Below, in pieces: positions 1 through 11,431 of a stretch of 64,000 nt of DNA. Under the pieces are notes generated by a model. The model did no database searches, had not been told where the DNA came from, and saw only the letters and a list, made by a program, of their open reading frames with translations. The translations under genes and the position numbers were made by a program. Every line of letters starts with the position of its first letter. The first letter of the stretch is position 1. The stretch is from Anastatus disparis (Eukaryota; Arthropoda; Insecta; Hymenoptera; Eupelmidae). The DNA lies in NCBI GenBank assembly GCA_017163975.1, contig JAFFSR010000249.1, forward strand, positions 2,652,001-2,716,000, written 5' to 3'.

Positions 1-191
1 GTAATAATCTTCTCACCGTTTATATAAAGTTTATTATTCGAATCGTCAACATTGGGAATCGAGTTGAATGTTAAAGGTTCAACTAAACTCAAAACAAAAT
101 TCTTATGCTGTGGTAGTTCTATTGAAGGAAAATATTGCGCTTCTAAGACAGAAGATTTGCCTGGAAGACTCAAAGTGAAACTATCTTCCAT
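1..191 (-). CDS. Partial Polinton structural-type protein (N-terminus)
   Basis: An open frame begins with ATG at 191-189 and runs off the window edge without a stop, giving about 63 residues. The N-terminus reads as a short leader followed by LPGKSSVL and then a YFPSIEL / LTFNSIPNVDDSNNK stretch. I associate this pattern with a conserved virion-type protein found beside the protease and ATPase genes of arthropod Polintons and adintoviruses, possibly a penton or minor capsid component. That assignment is from memory of the family and is an inference. It lies downstream of the protease remnant on the same strand, which fits a structural gene block continuing to the left. No lesion is visible in the part present. 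Confidence 0.45.
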   Translation of the reverse strand, partial: MEDSFTLSLPGKSSVLEAQYFPSIELPQHKNFVLSLVEPLTFNSIPNVDDSNNKLYINGEKII

Positions 192-234
192 GACTGTTTG
201 AAAAAGAATGATCCTGCTTGTTTGAAAACTCTTC

Positions 235-1382
235 TTTTATAGTCTTTCACACAAGAATTGAAGACAAAGATGTCCTCAAATAAATGAGTCAAAATTCTGA
301 TATCTTTCATGGTTGTATTTCACTTCTTTCACGTTAAAATATAACATGAGGTCTATAGGGGGTTTAAGATCACCAAAACTATCAAAATAAATCACTTATG
401 AACCTCGTTTTCGATAACATACCCAGTGAGTGCCTTTGTTTTAAAAATCATCTAAGTTAACTATAGCAGATTTGTTATGCCATGGGCCATCAGAAGGTAG
501 ATTATTTCTCATGAATACACCTCGAAAATATGGGATTTGCATCATACGAGCATACTTTATAAGATCATAGTCAGTCAGTGCACGATTTGGCAAAGTTAAA
601 TCGAAGTTTTTTTTTTTAACCTGACCATGACCGATATGAGGTTTCATAAATAATCCCATTCCAGTTTTATATGGTTTAAGATAGAGACCTTTTCCTAGAG
701 CAATAGCTTCCATAGTTTTATTATGCCTCTTACTTTCTTCATAATTTTTCTGTGCAGCTTTAGCCTCATTCACTGCTTTAACTATTCCAGCAGTTCCTCC
801 AGCCAGAGCACCAGTTGCACTTAGTGCTGCGAACAATGGTATGAGAAAAGGCAGAGTGCCACCTATTTTTGATGGAACAGGTAGAATACGTGGAATGATA
901 ACTTTTTTCTTACCTCCAACGATCTTAAGAGCTTCACGGGCACCTTTCAAAGCGGACTGAATAACTTTGCGAGAATGTTTGTTTGGTTTTAATAATTTTT
1001 TACTTGCAGTTACTAATTTACTCAACTTTACACCCATTCCTGTCTTTCCTTTTAATTTCATAGCATTTGCAACAACAAAAGCAGTTGCTTTTTCGCTAAG
1101 ACATGCATTTTTGGCTCTAACACGCTGCCAAGCTTTATCAGCGAGCTTCATGTCAGCTACTTTTCGATCAGCATTTTTATCAGAATAAGATATGTCATGT
1201 TCTTTGCATGCTTGATCAAGTGGATTGATACCTGTATCACCTCTTTTTAGACGCTTTTTCAGTTTTGTTCCGGGACCACAGTATTGATATCCAGGAATAT
1301 GCATTTCAATAGGTAAGTTATTGATTACTTTATCAAGTAACCCTTTACCCTTAGGGTGCTTCTGTGATTTGTGTACGAGCAT
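235..1382 (-). pseudogene. PLA2-like domain fused to adenain-type protease, broken
   Basis: The open part (441-1382, 313 aa) starts at ATG 1382. Residues 30-85 carry a phospholipase A2-like domain of the parvovirus VP1/adintovirus type: a YCGPGT calcium-loop motif and a CKEHD motif with the catalytic His-Asp pair. A Gly/Ala-rich hydrophobic stretch follows at about 175-200. The last 60 residues (IPYFRGVFM to NLDD) match the start of the Polinton adenovirus-like cysteine protease. After the stop at 441 the same frame continues with a GTHW catalytic-His motif and YFDSFG, then needs a frameshift near 320. The position expected for the catalytic Cys is a TGA codon (278-276). The PLA2 half is intact but the protease is dead. 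In this family the PLA2 domain is thought to help membrane passage and the protease to mature virions. Confidence 0.75.
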
Positions 1383-1480
1383 CTCTCTTCGAGTGCTGAT
1401 TTACAACTGATGATCAAAATATAAAACAAGCGTTTATATTTTGAAAAGGTCAATCTTAGATTTGACTTTGTTACGTTAAC

Positions 1481-2143
1481 ATGGATTTTACTGAGCAGAA
1501 CGTCAAACTTCCCGTCGCCAACTTTGATTTTGAGAAAACGAAAAGAAAAAAGCGACATGGGGAGTCACTTCCAGATAATATACGAGCAGTATTCTGTGGC
1601 CCATCGAACTGTGGAAAAACTAATAGTTTATTGGCTCTAATTACACACCCTAATGGTCTTAGATTTGAAAATTTGTATGTATACTTTAAATCCTCAAATC
1701 GACCGAAATACCAATTTCTTCAAAAAGTTTTAGAGCCAATTGAAGGTATATCATATCTACCGTTCAGTGAACATGCATCTGTAGTATCTCCAGATGAAGC
1801 CCTACCTAATTCAATTATGATTTTTGACGATGTGGCTTGTGAGAAGCAGGATAACGTCAGAGCTTTTTTTTTGTATGGGGAGACACAAAAGTGTAGATAG
1901 CTTTTATCTATGTCAGTCATATGTTCATATACCGAAACATCTCATCAGAGACAATATTAATTTGGTCTATTAATGGTCTATGAAGACCATGTGAATACTG
2001 ACTTGACTTTAAATGAATTTCGGAATCTTTGTACTTAATGCTGGAAGAATGACAAGTATGGATTTGTTGTTATTGACAAAGATAGAGCAATGAATGATGG
2101 TAGATATAGAAAAGGATTTGACTGTTTTGCCATTAACGGCATG
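1481..2143 (+). pseudogene. A32/FtsK-HerA-like DNA packaging ATPase of the Polinton
   Basis: The intact N-terminal part (1481-1900, 139 aa) contains a Walker A motif GPSNCGKT at about residues 46-53 and a Walker B motif IMIFDD near residue 113. These are the hallmarks of the packaging ATPases of Polintons, adintoviruses and NCLDVs. The frame is lost at an 8-T run (about 1865-1872). One frame over, the conserved middle (GRHKSVDSFYLCQ) and C-terminus (DKYGFVVIDKD, GRYRKGFD) are still readable to about 2143, with at least one further stop and an apparent deletion. It is divergently oriented from the PLA2/protease gene, with about 100 bp between the two starts. The homopolymer break could be a sequencing error, but the later lesions could not all be. 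Confidence 0.75.
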
Positions 2144-2560
2144 TCAGAGCTGCAGCAATGGAGTTTTGCTTTTTTTATTTTATCGATATCTTTTTAAATT
2201 CTTAAATTAAACAAATATAATGACTTGTCCGCACTAAAGTTATATTAGTACAATAATTTTTGTTAAAATAAAAAATCATTTGGACTTGTTATTTTTTTAT
2301 GAGCTTGGATTGGAAATTAGATATCAAACTCGACAAACCTAACCTTAAAATACGATATATTGAAAGTTTTTATTATAACTTTGTATGTATAATATTTTGG
2401 TGGTTTTCTTGAGTTGTCCGCACTAGAGTTTAATCTTACAAATTTTTTCTTTATAGCAAAAAAACTCAATTAAACGCATCGTTTATTCATAAGTTAAGAT
2501 TAGAAATATTATTAGAAGGCAGACAGCTTCGTCATGCTCTTAAGAAGGAAGTATAAATCT
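2143..2560 (+). repeat. Spacer segment shared with 62028-62985
   Basis: This stretch lies between the ATPase and DUF8207-like genes. It recurs near the right edge of the window, where it is split by about 560 bp. It contains two TTGTCCGCACT motifs about 190 bp apart (near 2227 and 2413). A short ATG-initiated frame from about 2299 has no clear counterpart. It is either an ordinary intergenic part of a Polinton family present twice, or a small element inserted in both places. Confidence 0.6.
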
Positions 2561-2599
2561 TAATCTTTGCAGTTCGATTGTAGACAGCATCTTGTCAGC

Positions 2600-3595
2600 A
2601 TGCCTAATTTTAAGAAAGAAAAAAATTTTCTTAGCGAGCTCTTACGAGCACGTGAGGCTATTAAAAAAAAATACTCTTAATTAAAAAAGAAGAGAGATGA
2701 TTTTGAAAAGGTTATTGGTGATACTTTAAAACCAGTTATTACATCACTTGAAAAGCTTGTCGATTCGACAACTGAAAGTGTGTCACGTTCTAATCACATT
2801 TTAGCTATAGACAGTAACAGAAAATCGGCAAAAAAAAGATTGAGATTCGATGAATCAAGTTATATTGTAAACGATAATAATTACTCGGGTTCGGCGTTTG
2901 ATAATGATGCTTCTAATGACGATGATTTTTCTCTGATAAATAGCACAATGATGAATTCATCATTCAATTCTGCAAATTCATCATTCAAATCTATATATTC
3001 ACCATTTGTATCTGCGCATAAAGAAACTGAATCGACAGACTTTTTATCAATGCTAAATGGAAGCCGCAGCAAAATCGATAACATATACGGAGTGAGAAAA
3101 GTCAGTGGGGTATATATGATGGGTGATTCATAAATTCAATTTGATGATAAAATAATAAAAGTGAAAGATTTAAGTTTTCCTAAAAGCAGTGGTCTAATGG
3201 AATTGCTTTTCAAAAAAGAACCAGATGATAATCTTTTAAGTACAACAGATTGCAAGAATTATCGCATCATCCTGGAAGCAACAAATGCCCATAGAAAAAG
3301 ACATAGCAAAAGTGAGAATATACGCTCTTTGAAGAGTAGAAAATATTCAAAAATCATAGCATCAATGTTCCGCAGTGATCGTAGTAGAATGTCTACCAGC
3401 GGAGGGGGTCTTATACCTAAATATAAAATAGCAAAAAAGAATAGTTCCATAGATCTAGTCTACTGGGATGATCCGAATGAGCTTATCGAGAGACTACGAT
3501 AATTAATAGCCGAACGATCTGCTGGAAATAATAATCACAACAATGAAATCCAATCAATTATAGAGGAACTACGTGAAGCTGGACATATATATTGA
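2600..3595 (+). pseudogene. DUF8207-like Polinton protein with three in-frame stops
   Basis: A single reading frame from ATG 2600 to TGA 3593-3595 is interrupted by TAA codons at 2678-2680, 3131-3133 and 3500-3502, with no frameshift. The first ~55 residues are charged and helical (a KKK/RDDFEK stretch). A Ser/Asn-rich linker follows. The C-terminal half carries the hallmarks I know from DUF8207 proteins of insect Polintons: a YWDDPNELIERLR motif followed by NNEI and IIEELREAG. Its function is unknown; it sits among virion and integration genes and could be structural. Length (about 331 codons) is close to the family norm, so the gene was lost through point mutation only. Confidence 0.7.
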
Positions 3596-3626
3596 CGTAC
3601 ACAATTTTCAAATCAATAGTAGTAAC

Positions 3627-3914
3627 ATGAGTCTCGATGAGTTTGGAAGAAAACTTGAGGGCTCGCAAGTCAGTCGTGGTCCTCGAGGTATTGGATTCAA
3701 TGTTACATCAGATAGTGATTTTGATTTAGAAAATAAGCGGCTTTGCAATATTGGAGAGGCTAATGTACTAAGTAATATCCTATAGAAAGAAGTTGATTAC
3801 TTATCTTCTAAAATTATAGAAGTTGCTAAAGCTATACAAGAATATGATAACAAAGTTGAAATATATAAAGCAGAAATAGACGAAAAATTAACTTATGTCT
3901 ATGATATGGCTTAA
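3627..3914 (+). pseudogene. Short fibre/collagen-like Polinton protein, one stop
   Basis: The frame opens at ATG 3627 (MSLDEFGRKL) and runs to TAA 3912-3914, about 95 codons, with one in-frame TAG at 3783-3785. A GSQVSRGPRGIGF segment followed by a D-FDLENKRLCNIGEA segment resembles the N-terminal 'MSxDxFGR…GxRGxGFxLTxDxxYDixxKRLxNV' modules of small Polinton tail/fibre-like proteins. The region after the stop is Lys/Glu-rich and looks coiled-coil. It sits 32 bp after the DUF8207-like gene and about 55 bp before the integrase frame, on the same strand. The structural role is inferred from the family. Confidence 0.5.
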
Positions 3915-3969
3915 TGAAATTTTGCAAGTATTGAATATATAATTAAAGAAATCAATAGACGATCGGATA

Positions 3970-4908
3970 TTGCTAAAGCTGAAGTTTAAGATGGAACGTC
4001 AAAGAGTAGTTGAAGAGCTACACAAGCCAGCACGTCGAAGGTACAAGCGAAGAAAATATGACATACGCGGATTAGATGAGACTTGGCAAGCTGACCTTGT
4101 AGAAATGATACCTTATTTTAAGGAAAACAAAGGTTTTCGCTACTCATTAACTGTCATAGATATATTTTCAAAGTATGCATGGGCTGTACCAGTCAAATCG
4201 AAGAGTGGCAATGATGTTACTCTAGCTATGAAGTTAATATTAAAACAAGGACGGGTGCCATCGAATTTACAAACTGACCAAGGGAAAGAATTCTACAGTT
4301 CAAACTTTCAGAATCTTATGAAAAAGTACAAGATAAATCACTACTCTTCACATAGTAATCTTCATGCAAGCATATGTGAACGCTTTAATAGAACTTTAAA
4401 AAATTCTATGTGGTTAGAATTTAGAAAACAAGGAAGTTATAAATGGTTGGATATTCTGCCTGAGTTAGTGAAAGCATACAATTCAAGAAAACATCGGACA
4501 ATAGGAATCGAGCCTGAAAACGTTACGAAGATAAATGAAAAAAAAATCAAGAAAAATTACCCAACTGAAAGAAGACCTGTAAAAAAACCAAAATTCAAAG
4601 TAGGAGATAAAGTGCGAATAAATAAGATAAAACAAGTTTTTCAAAAAGGTTATACACCAAATTGGTCAACTGAAATTTTCACAATAATAAGAGTTGTAAA
4701 AACCAATCCCATAACTTACCACGTCAAAGATTATTATGATGAACCAGTCTCCGGCGGCTTTTATGAAACGGAAATTCAAAAGACTATGTATCCAGAAATT
4801 TATTTAATAGAAAAAGTTTTAAAGAAAAGTGGTAAACGTGTATATGTTAAGTGGTTAGGTCTAAGTAACAAGCATAATAGTTGGATAGATAAAAATGAGA
4901 TTATTTGA
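3970..4908 (+). CDS. Polinton (c-)integrase with chromodomain, N-terminus truncated
   Basis: This 312-aa open frame encodes a retroviral-type rve integrase core. It has the first Asp in WQADLVEM, the second Asp in TDQGKEF, and the Glu in CERFNRTLK about 35 residues later, which is the DD35E arrangement. The C-terminus carries a basic SH3-like segment (KFKVGDKVRI) and then a chromodomain (YLIEKVLKK, VKWLGLSNKHNSWI), as in Polinton integrases. Such enzymes insert the element with 6-bp duplications. The frame is intact, but the usual N-terminal HHCC zinc-binding region is missing: the ATG chosen lies just before the RRRYKRRKY basic patch, and no good upstream continuation is visible. It is the best-preserved gene of the element. 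Confidence 0.85.
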   Translation: MLKLKFKMERQRVVEELHKPARRRYKRRKYDIRGLDETWQADLVEMIPYFKENKGFRYSLTVIDIFSKYAWAVPVKSKSGNDVTLAMKLILKQGRVPSNLQTDQGKEFYSSNFQNLMKKYKINHYSSHSNLHASICERFNRTLKNSMWLEFRKQGSYKWLDILPELVKAYNSRKHRTIGIEPENVTKINEKKIKKNYPTERRPVKKPKFKVGDKVRINKIKQVFQKGYTPNWSTEIFTIIRVVKTNPITYHVKDYYDEPVSGGFYETEIQKTMYPEIYLIEKVLKKSGKRVYVKWLGLSNKHNSWIDKNEII

Positions 4909-5144
4909 AAAAATTAAAATGTATTTTTCAATATAATAATGTAATAAATAAAAAAAATTTAATTGTATTTTGTTATATTATTTAGATATATTTAAATAAA
5001 ATATCGTAATATAATTATAACTATAGGTGGTGATGATAAAAAAAAAAACAAATGTATAATGTTAATATATTTTCATTTATTTATGTATTATTATGTACAA
5101 GTTACAATAAATAGTTTTAAAAATCATTTCGTAGATACATTTTT
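4909..5144. other. AT-rich spacer between convergent integrase and small gene
   Basis: Contains AATAAA-type signals on both strands just after the two converging stops (for example AATAAATAAA near 4945), which would serve as polyadenylation signals. Nothing else is recognisable. Confidence 0.4.
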
Positions 5145-5444
5145 TTATACTTGATCGAATTTGAAAGAAGTTCCTCCCAAATAAATTGCAACCAAACGTA
5201 GTTTGTTTGCTTCATCGCAGAGTTTGTAAAAAAATTCTTCATCTTTCAGAATTGCTGATGAAATCTTCTCTGGTAGGAATACTTGAAAACTTTGCTCGAA
5301 TTCTGCTACAATCTTGACACCATATCGTGTCTTCACCTCTTTAAGTGCTGTCACCATGTACTGGTGATCTTTTTCCAAGTCTGTAACTTTTTTCCTTGGT
5401 AAGAAGTCGCTTCCAGCAATCTTATTAAGTGTTGATAAATCCAT
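5145..5444 (-). CDS. Conserved small Polinton protein (99 aa), function unknown
   Basis: Intact frame from ATG 5444 to stop at 5145. The sequence has a LNKIAGSDFLPRKKV N-terminus, a DHQYMVTALKEVKTRYG middle and an EQSFQVFLPEK segment. I recall similar ~100-residue proteins accompanying Polinton/adintovirus polymerases in insects. The pattern of short beta-like strands suggests a small OB-fold-like nucleic-acid-binding protein, but that is speculation. It lies about 95 bp downstream of the polymerase C-terminus on the same strand and converges with the integrase. No lesion is seen, unlike most neighbours. Confidence 0.5.
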   Translation of the reverse strand: MDLSTLNKIAGSDFLPRKKVTDLEKDHQYMVTALKEVKTRYGVKIVAEFEQSFQVFLPEKISSAILKDEEFFYKLCDEANKLRLVAIYLGGTSFKFDQV

Positions 5445-8165
5445 TCTGATATCAAAAAGAAAAAAGTAAAAATTAAAATTTCTGTTAAAGATGATATTTT
5501 ATTAGGAAAAAAAATTATACTGTAAACTTACATGATTAGTTAGTTGACTCTTGGTTTCTTTGCAGAAGGTTGATCGTTCTCAAGCTCTTCGATTACTTGA
5601 ATGTGCTCCTCATCGTGCTCCGTCCCTTGATATAGCCCATCCCTCACCTCGATTTGTGCCCTTTCCATTGCCACTCGTAATAAATCCCTTCTTTCACCTT
5701 CTTTAGAACTTATCCCCTCTATTGATGGATTCCAGTCATGCATAAACTCCTCTATACTCAATAATGATTTGCTCATGTCATACTCAATAATGATTTGCTC
5801 ACCTTGGTTGCCATGAAGTGTCACCCCCACTCGCGCTGCACTTTTTTCATTGGATGGTTCATCCCCTCTCTCAATTCCCCCCTCTCTCTGATGCTCTGTT
5901 TCATTCATCTCCACTTGCATTACTCTATTTTTATTGGATTTATCCCCCCTCTCGGTTTCCCCCTCTCTGCTATGCTCTGTAACATCCATCCCCACTCGCG
6001 TTACTCTATTTTTGTTGGATACTTCGTGCCCCCTCTTCTTTTCCACCTCCTGCTCTTTTTCAGCAGCCATTTTTCTTGGATATTCCCTCTCTACTTCAAG
6101 TGCAGCTTGCGCCATCTGTATCTCTTCAATTCTAAAATGGCCCCATGGTAAAGTGTCTGTACTATCAGGCAATAAAAATCTCTTATCATCGTGTGGACTT
6201 AGTGCAATTTTTCTTTGCTTTTCAGTATGCACTGTGTGTAATTTTGATCAAATATCGCACTGTTCATGGTGTATAATGACAAGATCCTGAAGACAGCTTC
6301 GGTAATCCTCGAAAGTGATTGTTTTCTTCACGACGTTAGATTTGATACCTTTAGCTTTTTTCACTGTGTCTCCCCCATCAACCAAAATACTGTACATTTT
6401 ACTCACAAACCTATAAATTCAGACATAATCTTGCCACAGCATTCATCTTTTATTAATCCAGGAACTTTCTTATTGACACGTGGAATATTAAACTGATTAT
6501 TTTCAGTATAATCAGAAGTATCAAATCTGTGCATGTCTTCCTTCATTGTCTGATACATATCAATGTCTTCAACTTCATAAATTAAACTATCCGTATCTGT
6601 ATATAGAAGTTTACATTTTTGTCCTAGTCGCTGTTTCATATGTGAGTAATAAAACTCATGTAGCAGTGTTTTTGATAAATCAAGGATGGAAAAACCAACG
6701 TATATAGGTTTTTTTATTGTGATACTTGTTTTCTTCAGCTGAATCGCTACCAAATTTCCATTAAAAATTGCACAACTGTGAAAATTTGGTTGAGCTATGC
6801 GTGCTTCTGCTCCATATCTGCCTGTGAATTTATTTATTAATCGCACATCAACATGTGACCGCTCTCGTTCGATGCACTTTCCATATACAGAGTTAATAAG
6901 CAATTTATAGAAAAGTTTTTTAAACTCATTCTTCGCTTGCTTCCTCTTCTCGGTATTTAATTCAACATAAGGTTTGAGCCAAGCCTTTTGTTCAAAACTT
7001 AAAATTCTATGTACTTTTTTAAATCCAAGTCCATTATCTAACGCTTGTTTAAGCGTCCGATAATGTATGACATACCTTTCCTTATTGTCCAAAGTAGTAA
7101 GCAGTTTTTTTGCTTCGAGCCTGGTGGTGGGCGATGTTCTACGCAAAAAGGTAAATCCCGATGTTCATCATGGATTTCCACAGGATATTCTAAATCCACT
7201 TCAGCAATATATCCTATATCCGAATCTGGCGGTGTATTAAAGAAATCTGGTATTGTTTCATAATCAATCCATTTAAATTTTCCTATCGGTAAATGTTGTA
7301 TCATCGCCCAACCATAAAGATTATTAATATCAAAATATAGAAGGGTCTTCTTTTTCTGATTTTTGTTATATGAAGGACCCATGTATAGATTGTTTGCCTT
7401 TGCATACCGGTTACAGCACTGGCTTATTCTTCCACGGATGCCTGCTTCGATAAACATTAACATGTCAATGTCTGTCAAAAGTTCCAATTCTACCTTCGTC
7501 ATTTAAAGAGCTGCTGAAAACGTTCAGCCTGGAGTCGTGTAGAAATGAGCAGGACATAAATCGTAGACTTTAAGAGATGTTTCTCGGAAACTTACGAAGA
7601 AGTCAGCCAATAACAAAACTTCAGTTTTTAAGTATAAATCCGAGTACTCTCCTAAAGTTTTTATATTGAATTTATTCCAAACTTGAACAGCGTGCTTATA
7701 ATCCTCTTCAGCTATATGAGAATCCGTTAGTTTATTGTAGAAGTCCTTTTTTCTGGCAGCTTTGTAGACATCAATTCATCTAATCCATCCACAAAATCGT
7801 ACGGGAATGCACCTTTCCGTCTAAGAAGATTCATCTTAGCATCTATAAATCCATCTGTTTGAAATTCTCTCACTGCAATTGGCACGTTTTCGAGATACGA
7901 TGCAAGCTTCTCCAATGATGATGGTAGAAAACGCCAAGAATCTATAAATCTAAAATTGATGTCACTATTATCCATATATTTTGTGAAAGAAATGTATCTC
8001 TCTTTATTATGAGATATTAGAGTCATTTGTCCCTTCATCATTATAGAAGTCCCGATTTCTTTCAGAATAAAATGAGTGTCATAATTGAGATTATGAAAAA
8101 TAACAGAAATGAATCTTGAAATCTTATAATTAAAATTACATGAATTATGAGCTGCACCTCTAAAA

Positions 8166-8236
8166 CTAAAAAAAAATAAATGTAAAATAACCAAATTAAT
8201 TTTCTTTATTTAATTATAACCAATTAAACTACTTAC
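8166..8236 (-). other. 71-bp GT-AG intron in the Polinton polymerase
   Basis: On the minus strand the exon ends ...GGACG, followed by GTAAGT. The segment ends in a T-tract and AG before TTTTAGAGG. Removing exactly these 71 bases keeps the frame open across the conserved zinc-like region and yields the residues expected there. Without removal the frame stops immediately after the donor. Confidence 0.8.
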
Positions 8237-9397
8237 CGTCCTGTGAGATGACAATGGTCTCGTACTGCAAGTTCTTCGGCACGGATTGGTTTTCTACATA
8301 TATGACAATTAGTTGACCTCTGGAAAGACAATTCTTCTAAATCTGTAAGTTTCATTGGTTTCGGATTTTTGTAGAGTTCATCAATTTTCTCACCGATTGA
8401 TTTCAATTCTCTAACAAACCATTTTGCAGGTGTCTCTTCACATTCGTTAATCCTTCTGTATGATTTATAATAAGATAATTTATCATCAAAACTGCATTTC
8501 ATGTAGTATCCAATACTGTATGCTTCATGAAGTTAAAAAGCCTTCTTACTGTCTGTAGGTTTCAATAAACATTCAAAATCTGCATAAATAACAAAAGGAA
8601 CTTTTTCACTCTTGCTGTAATCTTCGAATTTGAGAATATTATTCTTTGAGTCAGGCAGATTTATTCTACATTTATTTTAATTTTTACAATTATTTTCATG
8701 AATTACGAATCTTTCTTCACTATAAAAAATTTGTAAACACCTCTCACAATGGTAAGATTTTATATGGCTTTTAGACACTTGAGAAGCCAGAAGTCGAGAC
8801 AAGTTTTTAATCCAAACATAATGATATTGAGGCGTGTCTCCATCATCAGCATCATTATTTTCTTCATACTCATCTATGTAGAAATCTTGAATAATGAGCA
8901 AATTGACATGTTGTACCTTTTTTCTGATGTAATATCTATCTGATGTAATATATATACACGGTGATACTTCAAACTTCGGACCATACTTTTTCAACATGTA
9001 TAAGTTTATTGAAATATTATTATTTAATTTTTCGAATTTCGGAATATCTTTAATTTTTACTGGAAATTCAATTTTATCAAACCTCAGCTTATTATTATGC
9101 GGTAGATAATGATCCACTCTTTGAGGATTACGGTTACTAGGATATAATGCGGAAAGTACAACATATTTGAAACACTGATTGGCATGATTGCGAACATTAA
9201 CACACGCTTTCTTATTTGCTATAAACTTTGGAAGAGGTATATAAGAACTACCCTTCAAAGGAGAATATTTTTTCATATTTATACACAAACTTATTATACT
9301 CTTCAAAGTCCATCCTGAATCCTTTTCTTGAAATTCTTCTATTTGCGTAAGAATAGGCTCTTTGATATTATCTTTGAACCATTCCTCTAAATCAGTT

Positions 9398-10244
9398 TGT
9401 AACATGGCAGATTGGCCATATTACTTTTATGTATATTTGTGGCGCATATAGCCGACAGAAGGGAGCATCTAGCTACGGGCAAGACGGAAAGCAGACCACG
9501 CGAGTCAAATATTTAAGAGCATAACCCAAAATCGTTGGCACACACGTGCGAATTTATAAAGCACGTATAATGTGCACTGAGATAGCTAGCGAGCAGCTTG
9601 ACTCGAGTAGCTGAGCTTGGGTCCGTTTAGGATCGTTTGTCTCTCTCTTGCGGCGCGCGCAGCGTACATCAAGAGAGATGAAGCTGAGCATAGACGAGAA
9701 GGAATACCATTATTATTCCTTCTGTCGCCGGCGTCCGATAAAGAGCGTTTCGGCTTGCGATATCGAGTAGTATTAATTTTGTGCGTGCGAATATCGTAAG
9801 CTTGAGTGAGCGAGAATAGACAAATTCACTATTCTCAAAGTTATTTTATTGTGCTCAAAATTGTTGCGAGTGCACGATTGCTAATTAAACTTATATAATT
9901 TATTTTTGTCTTTTACGACGTGTGTGCCGGGCGATCGCGTGCGCGTTTTATTGCATATATTCCCTTCGTGCTTTTCTAATTCGTTATTTTCTTGTGTGTT
10001 TATTGCTCGTGTCCCTTTTAGCTTACGTTTTTGTAATAGTTGCTTTTCGTCGTGCCAATAGTTATTTAATTAGAGCAAGCGGCGTCGCGTACGCTATACG
10101 CGGCTGGCGTCCATTTTGAGCGAGCGTACGATTACTGTACATATTTCTTAAATAAAGTTTCTCTTATTATTTGTTACTTAATTAATTATAGCTTATATAT
10201 TTTTATAAATTTAGTGCAACCTCCTGATCCCCAGGGTTGTCACA
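9398..10244 (+). repeat. 5' LTR of the Gag-only element
   Basis: 847 bp, TGTAAC…TGTCACA. It is unusually GC-rich for the window around 9600-9800 and 10060-10130. Short open frames inside it are repeated identically in the 3' LTR and have no known product. Confidence 0.92.
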
Positions 10245-11431
10245 ACTGACGCAACCAACGTGGGGCCGACAAAAATTTCGGTGAAAATTTTTGTTTAAAA
10301 TCACGGGATCGAAAATTAAAAAGAAAAAAAATTTGTGCTTGAAATTAAATAGAAAAAACGGTGCTTAAAAAATTAAAAAGAAAAAAAACTGTGCGTAAAA
10401 TAGGACAAAAACTGTGTTTAAAATAAAAGAAAAAAAAACTGTGCTTTAAGTGAAAGACAATTGGCTATGCCAGTGAAAAGAACAATTTTCTACTCATGCG
10501 TTTCCGCTTCGCCACGTGGTCGCCATTACGAACGACGCACACACAACGAGGCTGAAAGGAGGCGTTCTGGCGGCCATTTTTGTTCTTGGCGTCGCTTGGT
10601 CTGAGGTAACCGCGACAATTTATTTGGCAGCAAAATTTTTTTATAAGAGCGTGCAGTAAGCAAAAAAATAAGATATTTTGTTTTTCATTCTTTTTTGTTT
10701 TGTGCTAAACTTTAGCTTGCAAATTTTTTTATATATACATAGAGCATTATTTTTTTATTTGAGCGTGAGCCTTAAGCTAAATTTATTTGATAATAGCACT
10801 GCATTTAAATACACATACATATACATATATTTCGATACACATACATATATGTCATTGCATTGTTGCTTGTATTTGTCTTTACTTGTGTTCCCCTAAAGCT
10901 CATTTCCTTATAGCTTCATTACCTTTAACCCTACGTGTCTTAAAACTCCATATTAAGCAAAGCTGTTTTTTTTCTTGCATATATAATATAATTGAATATC
11001 GTAAGTGTGCTGAGCATTATATACTCCTATTTGTGCTTACGCGGAATATATTACTATAGTGGCTACCTTAGTGCGTGTCGGTACACAATAGCTTACGTAT
11101 AATTTTCTTTTGCTTTAGCGTGCATCTGGCGTTACAAAAATTTTAAAATTTTAGCTCTTGAGTATTACCAGCATGCTATATAAAATTAATTGATTATTAG
11201 ACAATTCTATTTATTACAAATAAATCTTTTTTGTTGAAGCGCTAATCCCACTTAGCTTTGTTTTCTTTTGTTTTTTAATTATAAAGCATTTAACAATTTT
11301 CTTTTCTTTTGCTATAAGCCAGAGCTATTTTTATTCAAACCTCCTGCGATAGGAGCTCATCATAGCATTAATTACTAGTAATAATTTTTTTCTTCGTGCG
11401 TACCCTTGTGTAGTGTACTTTTATTGTAAAT

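Noticed and set aside
5795..6290. Two overlapping plus-strand frames of 118 aa
   Set aside because: Antisense to the repetitive hydrophilic tail of the polymerase; no recognisable features.
9617..10119. Two open frames of 60 and 65 aa repeated identically at 14286-14788
   Set aside because: They lie wholly in the two LTRs and are duplicated because the LTRs are; no domain or codon evidence for a protein.
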